Shown: positions 28,066 through 36,701 of the stretch, in pieces
Position numbering within the stretch: position 1 is the stretch's first letter
Layout: each line of letters opens with the position of its first letter
Assembly (NCBI GenBank): GCA_002928535.1
Contig: PERG01000008.1
Location: 31,162-95,161, forward strand
DNA: 64,000 bases
Direction: 5' to 3'
Source of the DNA: Methylotenera sp.
GTDB taxonomy: Bacteria; Pseudomonadota; Gammaproteobacteria; Burkholderiales; Methylophilaceae
Made by a program: the position numbers and the translations under genes
The notes under the pieces: model-generated
Databases searched by the model: none
Told to the model about the DNA's origin: nothing
The model's input: the letters and a program-made list of their open reading frames with translations, nothing else

Positions 28066-30336
28066 TCATATCATCATGCCTTCTGGTTGCTGTCCTTCAT
28101 TGTTCTTCTTCTCTTTTCCCAATATCACAGCCTCATCCACCAGGAGCCCTTTGGGTAGCTGATGTGTAATGAACAGAATAGTGACCTTGCCTTTGAGCTT
28201 ATTCACGGTTTGCGCAAAGTGTTCTGCCGTCTGTTGATCAAGGTTGGAAACTGCTTCATCAAAGATGAGTACTTTGGGTTGTTTGAGTAGCGCTCTGGCA
28301 ATCGCAATGCGTTGCTTTTGGCCACCACTTAAACCAGTGCCGTGTTCACCGACTGTGGTCTGGTAGCCTTGTGGCAGTTTCTCAATAGCGGTGTGGATCT
28401 CTGCAAGCTGACAAGCTTGGATAATTTGCTCAAAGCTGGCATGTGGATTGGCAAGAATGAGATTGTCGTAAATAGTGCCGGAGAAGATGACGGTTTCTTG
28501 TGGTACTACGCCAAAGTGGTTTCTGAGTTCATTGGCAGCAAGGTAACGGATATCCTGTCCGTTAAGCTTGATGTTGCCTTCTTGGGGTTGGTAGAAACCG
28601 AGCAAGAGTTTAGCCAGCGTGCTTTTGCCACATCCACTTGGCCCCATGACCACTACACAATGCCCAGCTTGGATATTAAAGCTAAGGTTTTGGTACAGCC
28701 ATGGATGCTCATCTGAGTATTTGAAGCCCAGGCTATCTACAGTGATGTTGGTGGTTTGGTTGGTATTGGCTCGAGTGGGAATCAGCGTCATGGGTTCTGC
28801 CGGTGCGTTCATGACATCGCCTAGCCGTTTCACTGCAATGTCCGCTTGTTGAAACTCTTGCCATAACCCAACCAAACGCATCACCGGTCCTGATAACCTG
28901 CCTGAGAACATCTGAAAGGCGACCAGCATACCAATCGTAAAGTTGCTGTTGTGCATGACCAGCCATGCGCCAACGCAGAGAATGGCGAGGGTTTGAATTT
29001 GATCCAGCGTACTGGCTGCAGTGTTATAGGTAATGGATAGCTTACGACTATCAAAGCTGGCATTGAGGTAAGTGCTTAAGTAATTGCCAAAGGTCTGTTT
29101 AAGTTGTGGCTCCATTTGTAAAGACTTTACGGTTTCCATACCTGAGACATACTCCGTGAGAAACGCTTGATTACGTGCACCAAGCATAAACTGATGATTG
29201 AGCTTGGCGCGAATGATGGGGGTAACCAGAAAGCTCAGTATGGAGATCAGCGCTAAACAGGCCACCGCAATGAGACTGAGCTGCCAGCTGTACCAGAACA
29301 TGATGGCGAGAAATACAATCAGGAAGGGGAAATCGAGTAGTAGCGTGACTAGTCCACCGGCCAGAAACTCACGGATTGTTTCCACACCATGCACACGGGC
29401 AATGACGACGCCTGTAGGTCTATGGTCGTAATAGCGCACAGGCAAATCCAGCAAGTGACTGAAGACTTTATGACCTAAAGTGGCATCAATACGGTTACCG
29501 GTATGCAATACCAAATACTGACGCACCCAACCCATAATTGAGCTAAAAATGAGGAAGATAAACAAAGCAGTGGCAATTACGATAAGGGTGCTGGTGGTGT
29601 GATGCACTACCACTTTATCAATAACGATCTGAGTACAAATCGGTACAGCCAAGCCTACCAATTGAATCGCCAGTGAAGCCGTTAAGACTTCTGACCAAAT
29701 ACGTTTGTATTTAAGGAGCTCTGACACAAACCAGTGGAAGCCGAATTCGGGGTTGGCTTTATTATCAGGGTGCGCTTTATCTGTAGCCGACTGACCAGCT
29801 TGACTTACTGAGGCTGCTTTATTACTCCCTGCAGTGGCAGAGACCGTATTACCGTCTTCAGCAACAGTTTCATCCGCTTTGCGTATCATTAAAAATTCGC
29901 CAGTAATTTCTTTGGCGAATTCATCAATACCAATCGTGATTGGTTCGGTTTGTCCCGGTCGGATGACTAACAGACGCTGCTCATCACGTCTTAGGATAAG
30001 CGCGATACCGTAGGTTGGAGATGGTTGATTTGAGGTGGATGCCGATGCCGTTGGATCCTCTGATATGGACTCTTCGGAAGCTGAAGCTACTATTTCTGGT
30101 GCTGGAGGATAAAGTATTGCTAAACAAGGTAGGCTGGCTTTAGGTAGCTGGTCTAATGAATATTGCTTAAGGCTATTATTAAACCCAAAGCTTTGTAGCG
30201 CTTGTTGAAGATTAGTTAAATCATAGGGCGGAGGGAATTGCTTAATGAGTAAGCCAACGTCATGCGGAATACGATTCAGCTGACAACAAACCCCACAAGC
30301 CCAAACGAAAGCTTCTAAATTAAACGGTCGCGCCAC
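28066..30336 (-). CDS. Type I secretion ABC exporter, HlyB-like, with non-catalytic C39-like domain
   Basis: A 756-residue inner-membrane ATPase that exports the RTX protein. The N-terminal ~150 residues align in layout with a C39 peptidase-like domain (VWACGVCCQLNRIPHDVGLL) but lack the catalytic Cys in its expected DCG context and the matching His, so it should be a substrate-docking CLD as in HlyB. Two low-complexity Ser/Ala/Glu inserts occur (~85-110 and ~160-190). Six transmembrane helices span ~210-490. The NBD has Walker A GPSGCGKST (~565), signature LSGGQKQR (~668), Walker B VLIFDEA (~690) and H-loop ITHQL. The start is GTG at 30336 after a G-rich site. Its operon neighbours are the anchored protein, the RTX gene and hlyD. 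Confidence 0.93.
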   Translation of the reverse strand: MARPFNLEAFVWACGVCCQLNRIPHDVGLLIKQFPPPYDLTNLQQALQSFGFNNSLKQYSLDQLPKASLPCLAILYPPAPEIVASASEESISEDPTASASTSNQPSPTYGIALILRRDEQRLLVIRPGQTEPITIGIDEFAKEITGEFLMIRKADETVAEDGNTVSATAGSNKAASVSQAGQSATDKAHPDNKANPEFGFHWFVSELLKYKRIWSEVLTASLAIQLVGLAVPICTQIVIDKVVVHHTTSTLIVIATALFIFLIFSSIMGWVRQYLVLHTGNRIDATLGHKVFSHLLDLPVRYYDHRPTGVVIARVHGVETIREFLAGGLVTLLLDFPFLIVFLAIMFWYSWQLSLIAVACLALISILSFLVTPIIRAKLNHQFMLGARNQAFLTEYVSGMETVKSLQMEPQLKQTFGNYLSTYLNASFDSRKLSITYNTAASTLDQIQTLAILCVGAWLVMHNSNFTIGMLVAFQMFSGRLSGPVMRLVGLWQEFQQADIAVKRLGDVMNAPAEPMTLIPTRANTNQTTNITVDSLGFKYSDEHPWLYQNLSFNIQAGHCVVVMGPSGCGKSTLAKLLLGFYQPQEGNIKLNGQDIRYLAANELRNHFGVVPQETVIFSGTIYDNLILANPHASFEQIIQACQLAEIHTAIEKLPQGYQTTVGEHGTGLSGGQKQRIAIARALLKQPKVLIFDEAVSNLDQQTAEHFAQTVNKLKGKVTILFITHQLPKGLLVDEAVILGKEKKNNEGQQPEGMMI

Positions 30337-30582
30337 TACGCCCCCACTTACTTATTATTATAATTTTTTAGATTTATTACTTTACTTGGGTGCGCCGTTG
30401 CACTTTTCATGCACTATATATTAAGAAATTAATTGCAATCAATACCCCACTGAAGAAATATATCCAATTAGCATAACTATTTTTTCTATGTAACGTGTGC
30501 CTAGAAAATTCCTAATTTTTAATCTTATTCAAATACTTGTGCCAAGTCACCACGTCAGGTTGACGAACATCATACCCAAGTA

Positions 30583-30906
30583 TCATTTGGTATCTGCTTT
30601 CTGATTTTCTGAATCAATGTACGTTAAACCTAGCTTCTCTTTCATATTGTTCAGCTGCCACACTTTGGGATTTGGGGTCATAGTTAATTCATGGTCTAAC
30701 TTCCCTGCTATCTCCGGACGCTTATCCACTTTAGCAGCGGCTTTTAGCGCGGCTATTTCTTCTTGAGTCGCTGGAACATTAGTTTTACCAAGCTCTATGT
30801 AACTAAAAGCTAAAACGCCAAGGCAGAATATAACCAAGTAGCGTTTAAGTCGGCTGAAGTTTTTAATGAACCCTTTAGATGGCATGTGATTTTTTGGATT
30901 TTTCAT
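30583..30906 (-). CDS. Small single-pass membrane protein upstream of the type I exporter
   Basis: A 107-residue (or 100-residue, if the ATG at 30885 is used) protein not recognised. It has a basic N-terminus, one transmembrane helix (~27-45, LVIFCLGVLAFSYIELG) and a short charged periplasmic tail. The tail holds TPNPKVWQLNNMKEKLGL, which loosely resembles the C-terminal end of the giant RTX protein (NNPSVWQAEVLKLG). It is followed by a 246-base AT-rich gap in which I see no further gene before the exporter. It may be part of the secretion locus. Confidence 0.55.
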   Translation of the reverse strand: MKNPKNHMPSKGFIKNFSRLKRYLVIFCLGVLAFSYIELGKTNVPATQEEIAALKAAAKVDKRPEIAGKLDHELTMTPNPKVWQLNNMKEKLGLTYIDSENQKADTK

Positions 30907-31205
30907 AATATTTATCTAAATTAATGTTGCTCAATCTCTCCACTAAATTATTAAGTTACTAAACCTGAGAAGCCATACTTCGGATGAAGTTCTAACTTTT
31001 TAAATTTTGAGCATTCAAGATTACCCAATCATTCTGCACTTTTGCCCTCGGTAATCTTCGTAAATTGAAGACATTGGCGATTAATTATTCGGGGTTTACA
31101 ATTCAAGGCACTTGATTACGTTCAGTTTTTTCCTTGGTGGTTGTATCTTAATAGGCTTATATTTCACAGTTATATGAAGTGGCATATAAATTAGGGAGTA
31201 ATTTA

Positions 31206-32390
31206 ATGTCTGACATGATTTTACTGGGCACTCGCAAGGGCACCATAATATTTGATCGTATAAACTCAAGCTGGCAGCCCCGCCCTATCGCGCATGCGGG
31301 CGTTCCGGTGTGTTACGCAGTACGTGATCCCCGTGATGGTACCTTGTGGTCATCCTTGGATCATGGTCACTGGGGGCCTAAATTGTCACGCTCTCGTGAT
31401 AACGGCAAAACCTGGATCGATATTGCTTCCTTAAAATATCCTGAAGGTGCGCGTTATATCGTCAAATATTTACCTACCCCAGATTTCAACCCTGAATCAC
31501 CCTCTGCCCGACCAGAATATGCCCCCGCAACCTTACTTAAAATCTGGAATATGGCTTTCGGAAATATTAATCAGCCTGGCAGGCTATATGCTGGCACAAT
31601 CCCCGGCGGTTTATTTGTGAGCGATGACGGTGGCGACACATGGGAGCTTAATAGGCCGCTATGGAGCCATGATAGCCGGGGTGGAGATTTGTTCGCCGGT
31701 GATGCCACGTCAGTAAATCATTGGAATGGCACGCCCGCAAGTATCGATTATGGCGTGTTTGAACCCGGCATTCATTCCATCGAGGTGGATCCACGTGATG
31801 CAAATCATATGTATGTTGCGGTATCAACCGCAGGCGTCCTCGAGACTACAGATGGTGGCCAAAGCTGGCAGAGCCGTAACCAAGGCATGACGAATGATTA
31901 CATGCCAAATCCAGAATTTGAATGGGGTCATGACCCGCACTACGTGACGAGTTGCCCTAGTCAGCCGGATCATCTCTGGCAGCAAAACCACTTCGGTATT
32001 TTTTATAGTGATGATGGCGCAAAGAACTGGAAAAAAGTCAGCATGCCCGAACTTGGCGTGAATTTTGGTTTCCCGATTGCAACGGATGCGAATGACGGCC
32101 GTACCGCGTGGGTGGTGCCAGCGCGTGCGGATGCGGAACGCATGGCGATTGATGGCGGTTTATTCGTCGCCCGAACTAATGATGGTGGTCAGACATGGCA
32201 AACTTTCCGAAACGGCCTGCCGCAGGAAAACGCTTACGACATCGTTTTAAGACATGGGCTTGACGTGGCTGGTGATTATGTAAGTTTTGCCAGCACCAGT
32301 GGAAATGTTTATCTTTCCGAAGACCGCGGCGAAACCTGGCAATGCCTAGGCAACAATTTTCCACCAGTTTATTCAGTTCGATTTGGCTAA
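31206..32390 (+). CDS. Asp-box (BNR/sialidase-like) beta-propeller protein
   Basis: A 394-residue cytoplasmic beta-propeller (no signal peptide). The ATG at 31206 follows AGGGAG at seven bases; a GTG at 31179 in the same frame lacks this. Six Asp-box motifs of the S-x-D-x-G-x-T-W type are visible: SRDNGKTW, SDDGGDTW, TTDGGQSW, SDDGAKNW, TNDGGQTW and SEDRGETW. Sialidase catalytic Arg/Tyr residues were not identified, so an enzymatic role is unsupported; relatives are labelled WD40/YVTN/BNR-like or exo-alpha-sialidase. A ThiS/MoaD-like gene follows four bases later, a pairing I recall from other proteobacteria. Confidence 0.85.
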   Translation: MSDMILLGTRKGTIIFDRINSSWQPRPIAHAGVPVCYAVRDPRDGTLWSSLDHGHWGPKLSRSRDNGKTWIDIASLKYPEGARYIVKYLPTPDFNPESPSARPEYAPATLLKIWNMAFGNINQPGRLYAGTIPGGLFVSDDGGDTWELNRPLWSHDSRGGDLFAGDATSVNHWNGTPASIDYGVFEPGIHSIEVDPRDANHMYVAVSTAGVLETTDGGQSWQSRNQGMTNDYMPNPEFEWGHDPHYVTSCPSQPDHLWQQNHFGIFYSDDGAKNWKKVSMPELGVNFGFPIATDANDGRTAWVVPARADAERMAIDGGLFVARTNDGGQTWQTFRNGLPQENAYDIVLRHGLDVAGDYVSFASTSGNVYLSEDRGETWQCLGNNFPPVYSVRFG

Positions 32391-32394
32391 CAGC

Positions 32395-32673
32395 ATGCCA
32401 CGGGTTGAAATGACGCAGCATCTTTACCGGTTCTTTCCGCATTTAAAGGGCCAAGTAATTATTGTGCCTGCGGGTTCAGTTGCAGAAGTTTTATTAGCTA
32501 TCAATGATTTGGCCCCGGGCTTTACCGATTACGTGCTGGACGAACGAGGTGCACTAAGGCGGCATGTGAATATCAGTATCAATAACAACATGCTAATTGA
32601 TAAAGTAAAACTCACTGATCGCATACCCGAGGATGGAACCGTCTATATTTTCCAATCCCTAAGTGGTGGCTGA
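32395..32673 (+). CDS. ThiS/MoaD-like small ubiquitin-fold protein
   Basis: A 92-residue beta-grasp protein ending in Ser-Gly-Gly (FQSLSGG), the di-glycine tail that is adenylated and thiocarboxylated in MoaD and ThiS. The body has the family features: an L-x-x-FFPHLKG start, a loop VAEVLLAINDLAPGFTDYV, NVSINNN-like strand INNNMLIDK and the closing EDGTVYIFQSLSGG. The ATG at 32395 is preferred to a TTG at 32383 that would overlap the upstream gene. It lacks moaE, moeB or thi neighbours and is coupled to the Asp-box propeller gene, so it is probably not the house-keeping MoaD. Confidence 0.85.
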   Translation: MPRVEMTQHLYRFFPHLKGQVIIVPAGSVAEVLLAINDLAPGFTDYVLDERGALRRHVNISINNNMLIDKVKLTDRIPEDGTVYIFQSLSGG

Positions 32674-32677
32674 TAGG

Positions 32678-33568
32678 CTACTCAATAAACTGAGCCTTAA
32701 GTTCAATCTGTGCTAAATCAAGGAATGCACGCAGTTTAGGCGGCATAAATCGCTGCTGAGGGTACACCAGATGTACTGGGTCGGCTTTGCCTTGCCAATC
32801 TGGCAGAACACTTAACAGATTCCCGCTAGCAAGCCCCTGTTTACAAATGAATGTTGGTAGCAGCGCCACACCTTGCCCATTTTCCGCCATGGATTTCACA
32901 ACCCCGATGTTGTTAGCCATCGTGCGTGCGTTCATCGGTATGCTTAAACTATTGTGATGATTACTCAAGTGCCAGGCGTCGCGCCCCAATGGCGTGAACT
33001 GCAGGCAATGGTGCGCGTGTAAATCTTGAGGTACCTTCAATGCGGCGGATTGCTCTAAATAACGGCGGCTCGCGAACAATGCCCAGCGTATTGTGCCCAA
33101 AGATTTTGCAATTAAGCTGGAATCACGCAGTTTACCGGTTCGAATTGCTACATCAACCCCGTCAGCAACAAGGTCGATATAGCGGTCGGTCAATAGTAGT
33201 TCCAATTCTATAGCAGGGAATTCTCGTTGCGTGCGCTCCATTAAGCCGGCGAGCAATCTGTCACCAAGGTCAGCTGGAGCCGTTATCTTTAAGCGCCCTT
33301 GAGGTTGCTGGCGAGCCTCATCAATAGCAGCTTCTGCTTCTATCATATAGCTCAGGCCTTGTGACGCATGGTGATAATAAACCGTGCCCGCTTCAGTGAG
33401 ATTAGTGCGTCTTGTGGTGCGCTGCAGCAAAGTGATACCTAATCGCTTTTCCAGCCTGGAAATACGCGTACTGATGGTGGATGTTGGCAGGCCAAGTTGC
33501 CTGGCGGCAGCACTGAAACTACCAGCTTGTACGACTTTTACAAATACCGCGGTTTCGTTGAAATCCAT
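32678..33568 (-). CDS. LysR-family transcriptional regulator (pirin/hydrolase operon)
   Basis: A 296-residue regulator. The N-terminal winged HTH is GSFSAAARQLGLPTSTISTR followed by ISRLEKRLG. The C-terminal ~200 residues form a periplasmic-binding-like effector domain (RLKITAPADLGDRLLAGLM; VDVAIRTGKLRDSSLIAKSL) of the CrgA/AaeR-like subgroup. It is divergent from the pirin gene, 114 bases away, and probably controls it together with the isochorismatase-like gene. The effector is unknown. Confidence 0.92.
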   Translation of the reverse strand: MDFNETAVFVKVVQAGSFSAAARQLGLPTSTISTRISRLEKRLGITLLQRTTRRTNLTEAGTVYYHHASQGLSYMIEAEAAIDEARQQPQGRLKITAPADLGDRLLAGLMERTQREFPAIELELLLTDRYIDLVADGVDVAIRTGKLRDSSLIAKSLGTIRWALFASRRYLEQSAALKVPQDLHAHHCLQFTPLGRDAWHLSNHHNSLSIPMNARTMANNIGVVKSMAENGQGVALLPTFICKQGLASGNLLSVLPDWQGKADPVHLVYPQQRFMPPKLRAFLDLAQIELKAQFIE

Positions 33569-33682
33569 GATTGTTCAATTAAATGAAAAGTTATTTAGCA
33601 TTTAACCATCTAGTGCGGAAATTGTCATGTGATTATAGTGGGAACCATCGTAAGACACATTACTGAACGACAAGGAAACGTC

Positions 33683-34549
33683 ATGAAAAAACTAGCATTT
33701 ATCAAACGCAGCAATGGCAATCACTGGGTAGGTGATGGCTTTCCTGTGCAAAGCATTTTTTCTTATCGTGATATTCATGAAGAAATGTCACCTTTCTTGC
33801 TCATGGATTATGCTGGGCCAGCTAACTTTGAGCCAACCGAGCAACGCCGTGGCGTAGGTAAACATCCACACCGTGGTTTTGAGACAGTTACCATTGTTTA
33901 TGACGGTCAGGTGACGCATCATGATTCAACAAACGCTGGCGGTACCATCGGCCCCGGGGATGTGCAATGGATGACAGCAGGTTCCGGCATCATTCATGAG
34001 GAATATCATGGTGATGACTACGCCCGCACTGGGGGACCATTTGAGATGATACAACTCTGGGTCAACTTGCCAGCCAAAGACAAAATGACAAAACCTGGCT
34101 ACCAAGGCATTACCAATACTCAAATTCCTGAAATACAACTCGCTGATGATGCAGGTAAGGTGCGCGTCATTGCTGGTGAATATGCCGGGCAACAAGGCCC
34201 GGCACATACCTTCAGCCCGATGAATGTGTGGGATGTCAGACTCAATGCTGGCGGTACAACAACAATCACATTTCCTGAAGGATACACCACTGCTCTATTC
34301 GTAATGCACGGCGCTGTGAAGATCGGCGATGTACACACTATTCGCCCTTCTGAACTTGCTGTGATGCAGCGCGAGGGGACCGAGTTAGTGTTAGAGGCTA
34401 CGCAAGATACTGTCTTGCTGCTATTGAACGGAAAACCGCTAAATGAACCCGTTATAGGCCATGGCCCCTTTGTGATGAATACCTGGGAAGAAATCGACCA
34501 GGCCGTTGATGACTATAACCATGGCCGATTTGTAGCAGTAACGTCATAA
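33683..34549 (+). CDS. Pirin-family cupin protein
   Basis: A 288-residue bicupin. The ATG at 33683 has AAGGAA six bases upstream; an in-frame upstream start at 33629 is unlikely. The N-terminal cupin has the pirin metal ligands in KHPHRGFETVTIVYDG and the second part HHDSTNAGGTIGPGDVQWMT, then GIIHEE. Bacterial pirins of this kind (YhhW-like) can act as quercetin 2,3-dioxygenases or redox sensors; the substrate is not determinable here. It lies directly upstream of the isochorismatase-like gene and divergent from LysR, a common arrangement. Confidence 0.92.
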   Translation: MKKLAFIKRSNGNHWVGDGFPVQSIFSYRDIHEEMSPFLLMDYAGPANFEPTEQRRGVGKHPHRGFETVTIVYDGQVTHHDSTNAGGTIGPGDVQWMTAGSGIIHEEYHGDDYARTGGPFEMIQLWVNLPAKDKMTKPGYQGITNTQIPEIQLADDAGKVRVIAGEYAGQQGPAHTFSPMNVWDVRLNAGGTTTITFPEGYTTALFVMHGAVKIGDVHTIRPSELAVMQREGTELVLEATQDTVLLLLNGKPLNEPVIGHGPFVMNTWEEIDQAVDDYNHGRFVAVTS

Positions 34550-34589
34550 AACTACACCATTATTTTAGATTTTTATTTAGGAGAAAACC

Positions 34590-35216
34590 ATGAACAAACC
34601 ATATGTACGTCTAGATCGCGATAACGCAGTCGTTTTATTAGTAGATCACCAAGCAGGACTTTTATCCCTGGTACGTGATATCGACCCGGATAAATTCAAG
34701 AATAATGTAATGGCACTGGCTGATGCAGCAAAATTCTTCAAACTGCCGACTATTTTAACAACCAGCTTTGAATCAGGCCCGAATGGCCCACTGATGCCAG
34801 AATTGAAAGAAATGTTTCCAGATGCACCCTATATCGCACGTCCAGGCCAGATCAATGCCTGGGACAACGAAGACTTTGTGAAAGCCATCAAAGCCACAGG
34901 CAAAAAGCAGCTCATCATTGCAGGTGTAGTAACAGAGGTATGCGTGGCATTCCCTGCTTTATCAGCAATTGAAGAAGGTTTTGAGGTATTCGTGGTAGCA
35001 GATGCTTCCGGTACTTTTAATGAAATGACACGGGATGCGGCTTGGCGTCGTATGGAAGCGGCTGGTGCCCAGCTCATGACCTGGTTTGGCGTAGCTTGTG
35101 AGTTGCACTGCGACTGGCGCAATGATATTGAAGGACTCGGTACCCTATGTGCTAACCATATCCCCGATTACAAAAATCTATTTACCAGCTATAACGCATT
35201 ATCATCTAATAAATAG
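34590..35216 (+). CDS. Isochorismatase-family cysteine hydrolase (YcaC-like)
   Basis: A 208-residue amidohydrolase of the cysteine hydrolase superfamily. An AGGAG site precedes the ATG. The triad is visible: Asp in VVLLVDHQAGL, Lys near ATGKKQLIIAG and the nucleophile Cys in GVVTEVCVAFPAL. Typical length for YcaC (about 208). The natural substrate of YcaC-type hydrolases is undefined. It is downstream of pirin by 40 bases and followed by a stem-loop and a frameshifted monooxygenase gene. Confidence 0.92.
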   Translation: MNKPYVRLDRDNAVVLLVDHQAGLLSLVRDIDPDKFKNNVMALADAAKFFKLPTILTTSFESGPNGPLMPELKEMFPDAPYIARPGQINAWDNEDFVKAIKATGKKQLIIAGVVTEVCVAFPALSAIEEGFEVFVVADASGTFNEMTRDAAWRRMEAAGAQLMTWFGVACELHCDWRNDIEGLGTLCANHIPDYKNLFTSYNALSSNK

Positions 35217-35225
35217 TGGCATAAC

Positions 35226-35254
35226 ATCACCAAGGCCCAAGAGGTCTTGGTGAT
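35226..35254 (+). other. Intercistronic stem-loop
   Basis: Arms ATCACCAAGGCC and GGTCTTGGTGAT pair over 12 positions (one G-T) around the loop CAAGA, between the isochorismatase-like gene and the monooxygenase pseudogene. There is no T run, so termination would be inefficient at best. Confidence 0.5.
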
Positions 35255-35275
35255 ATCCATTTAGGAAGAGAACCA

Positions 35276-35871
35276 ATGACCTCCAACTTAGATAGTCAAC
35301 AAATAAAAACCGACCCAATAGATACTGAGCAAACGGCGACTGTAGTTATTTCACATCAGGTGAAAGAGCAATTTAAAACAATTACGAAGCATGGTTAAAA
35401 GAAATTATCCCGATTTCTAAAAGTTATCCTGGACACTTGGGCGTTAGCATCGTCCACCCTGTATCTGGCGCTACGGTCACTTATACCGTGATTATTCGAT
35501 TTGATACCCGCAGAAATTTACTCACCTGGATGGAATCAGATGATAGGAAAAAACTGATTGAAAAGGTAAAACCTTATCTTGTGAAAGATGATAAATTTCT
35601 GGTGCGTAGCGGCTTGGATTTTTGGTTTACCCCAGAGAGTGCTAAAGCCAAACTACCAACTAAGTGGAAACAATTTTTGGTGACTTGGTCGGCTATTTTT
35701 CCATTAGTGCTCGGTATGTCTGCCCTCGTCGATTGGCTGATTATTAACCTTTCAGTTACCGTAAATCATCCCGTGAAAGTATTGGTGCTTACATGTTTAG
35801 TGGTATTAATGATGGTATATGTAGTGATGCCACGTTATACAAAATTAGTGCATAAATGGCTATTTAGTTAA
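35276..35871 (+). pseudogene. Frameshifted membrane-anchored antibiotic-biosynthesis monooxygenase-like gene
   Basis: Translation from ATG 35276 (AGGAAG upstream) gives 40 residues ending ISHQVKEQFKTITKHG and a stop at ~35396. The next frame then continues with NNYEAWLKEIIPISKSYPGH and runs to 35871. Adding one A to the AAAA run near 35374-35377 would restore a 198-residue protein: an ABM-type alpha/beta-barrel half (TATVVISHQVKEQFK, NNYEAWLKEII, then FDTRRNLLTWMES), then DFWF and two C-terminal helices (LVTWSAIFPLVLGMSALVDW; VLVLTCLVVLMMVYVV). The break is either a true mutation or a sequencing error in a homopolymer. The gene belongs with the pirin-hydrolase set. Confidence 0.8.
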
Positions 35872-35912
35872 TCCAATCAGGTCGATCCATATTACCCCGC
35901 AATAACTATCAA

Positions 35913-36551
35913 TCACTCTTTCTGTAATAGCCAGGCTGTCTCGGTAGAGGCAGCTTTACCCTTCATGCCGCCCTCAACGTCTCTGGTCTCAAGCGCAGTC
36001 ATAGCGTATGCAGTGCCATAACATCGCTTAAGTTCCTCTTCGCAAACAGAAAATGGAGGGCCATCTATGAGCGCCTGATTGTATTCATAAGTAATCACAA
36101 GCTGTGGTGCCACATGGGTGATATTAGTTAAATGGGAGGCATATTGGTTTCTGATCTCAGCAGGCAAGGCAACCAATGCTGCCCGATCGTATATAGCGTC
36201 AACTTGATTAAGTACTGACGCAGACAGATCAAAAATATCACCTACGTATAGATCGATATCCTTTGCGCTGTAATGCAGCAAAGTCCCATTATGAGCAACC
36301 TGCGGCTTCAGGTTGAGTGATTGAAACAATTCATCAATGGCAATCTCACTAAGCTCGGCGCCCACCACCTGATACCCGCGTGCTAGCAACCAAGCAATAT
36401 CCAATGTTTTACCGCACAAAGGCAAAAATATGCGGCTCCCATATCTGAGATTCAGTTTTTCAAAATGCGCTACCAATAATGCATTTGCCTGGTTCTGGTG
36501 AAATGCTATTTCGCCCCGCTGCCATTTTTGATGCCAAAAACTAGCTTCCAT
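35913..36551 (-). CDS. tpm: Thiopurine S-methyltransferase family protein
   Basis: A 212-residue SAM-dependent methyltransferase. It opens with the bacterial TPMT signature FWHQKWQRGEIAFHQ, followed by a Rossmann SAM site (RIFLPLCGKTLDIAWLLARG and VVGAELSEIAI) and DAIYDRAALVALP. Bacterial Tpm enzymes methylate thiopurines and can detoxify tellurite and selenite. The length matches the family (about 215). It is convergent with the monooxygenase pseudogene and transcribed apart from the cold-shock gene. Confidence 0.92.
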   Translation of the reverse strand: MEASFWHQKWQRGEIAFHQNQANALLVAHFEKLNLRYGSRIFLPLCGKTLDIAWLLARGYQVVGAELSEIAIDELFQSLNLKPQVAHNGTLLHYSAKDIDLYVGDIFDLSASVLNQVDAIYDRAALVALPAEIRNQYASHLTNITHVAPQLVITYEYNQALIDGPPFSVCEEELKRCYGTAYAMTALETRDVEGGMKGKAASTETAWLLQKE

Positions 36552-36660
36552 ATTGCTCCTGAAAATTTCTCATAATTCTGCAGATTGTTATTTAGGTTGC
36601 CATGTTCAAATCCGCTTATTTGCCAAGTACACAGTAACAAAGCCATTCGAGGCGGAAATA

Positions 36661-36687
36661 AAAAAAGGCCCAATTAAGGGCCTTTTT
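36661..36687 (-). terminator. Rho-independent terminator after cold-shock gene
   Basis: A 10-bp stem AAAAAGGCCC / GGGCCTTTTT with a six-base loop. The T run on the minus strand follows the csp stop at 36702. Confidence 0.9.
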
Positions 36688-36701
36688 CACTACTTGCTTA
36701 C

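Noticed and set aside
15635..30906. Genomic island inserted at tRNA-Arg carrying the type I locus
   Set aside because: The locus begins just after the tRNA, but I saw no integrase gene and no repeat of the tRNA 3' end on the far side.
35360..35400. Programmed -1 frameshift in the monooxygenase-like gene
   Set aside because: The site CAA TTT AAA ACA does not follow the X XXY YYZ slippery pattern in the zero frame and no stimulatory stem was apparent. A lost base in an A run is simpler.
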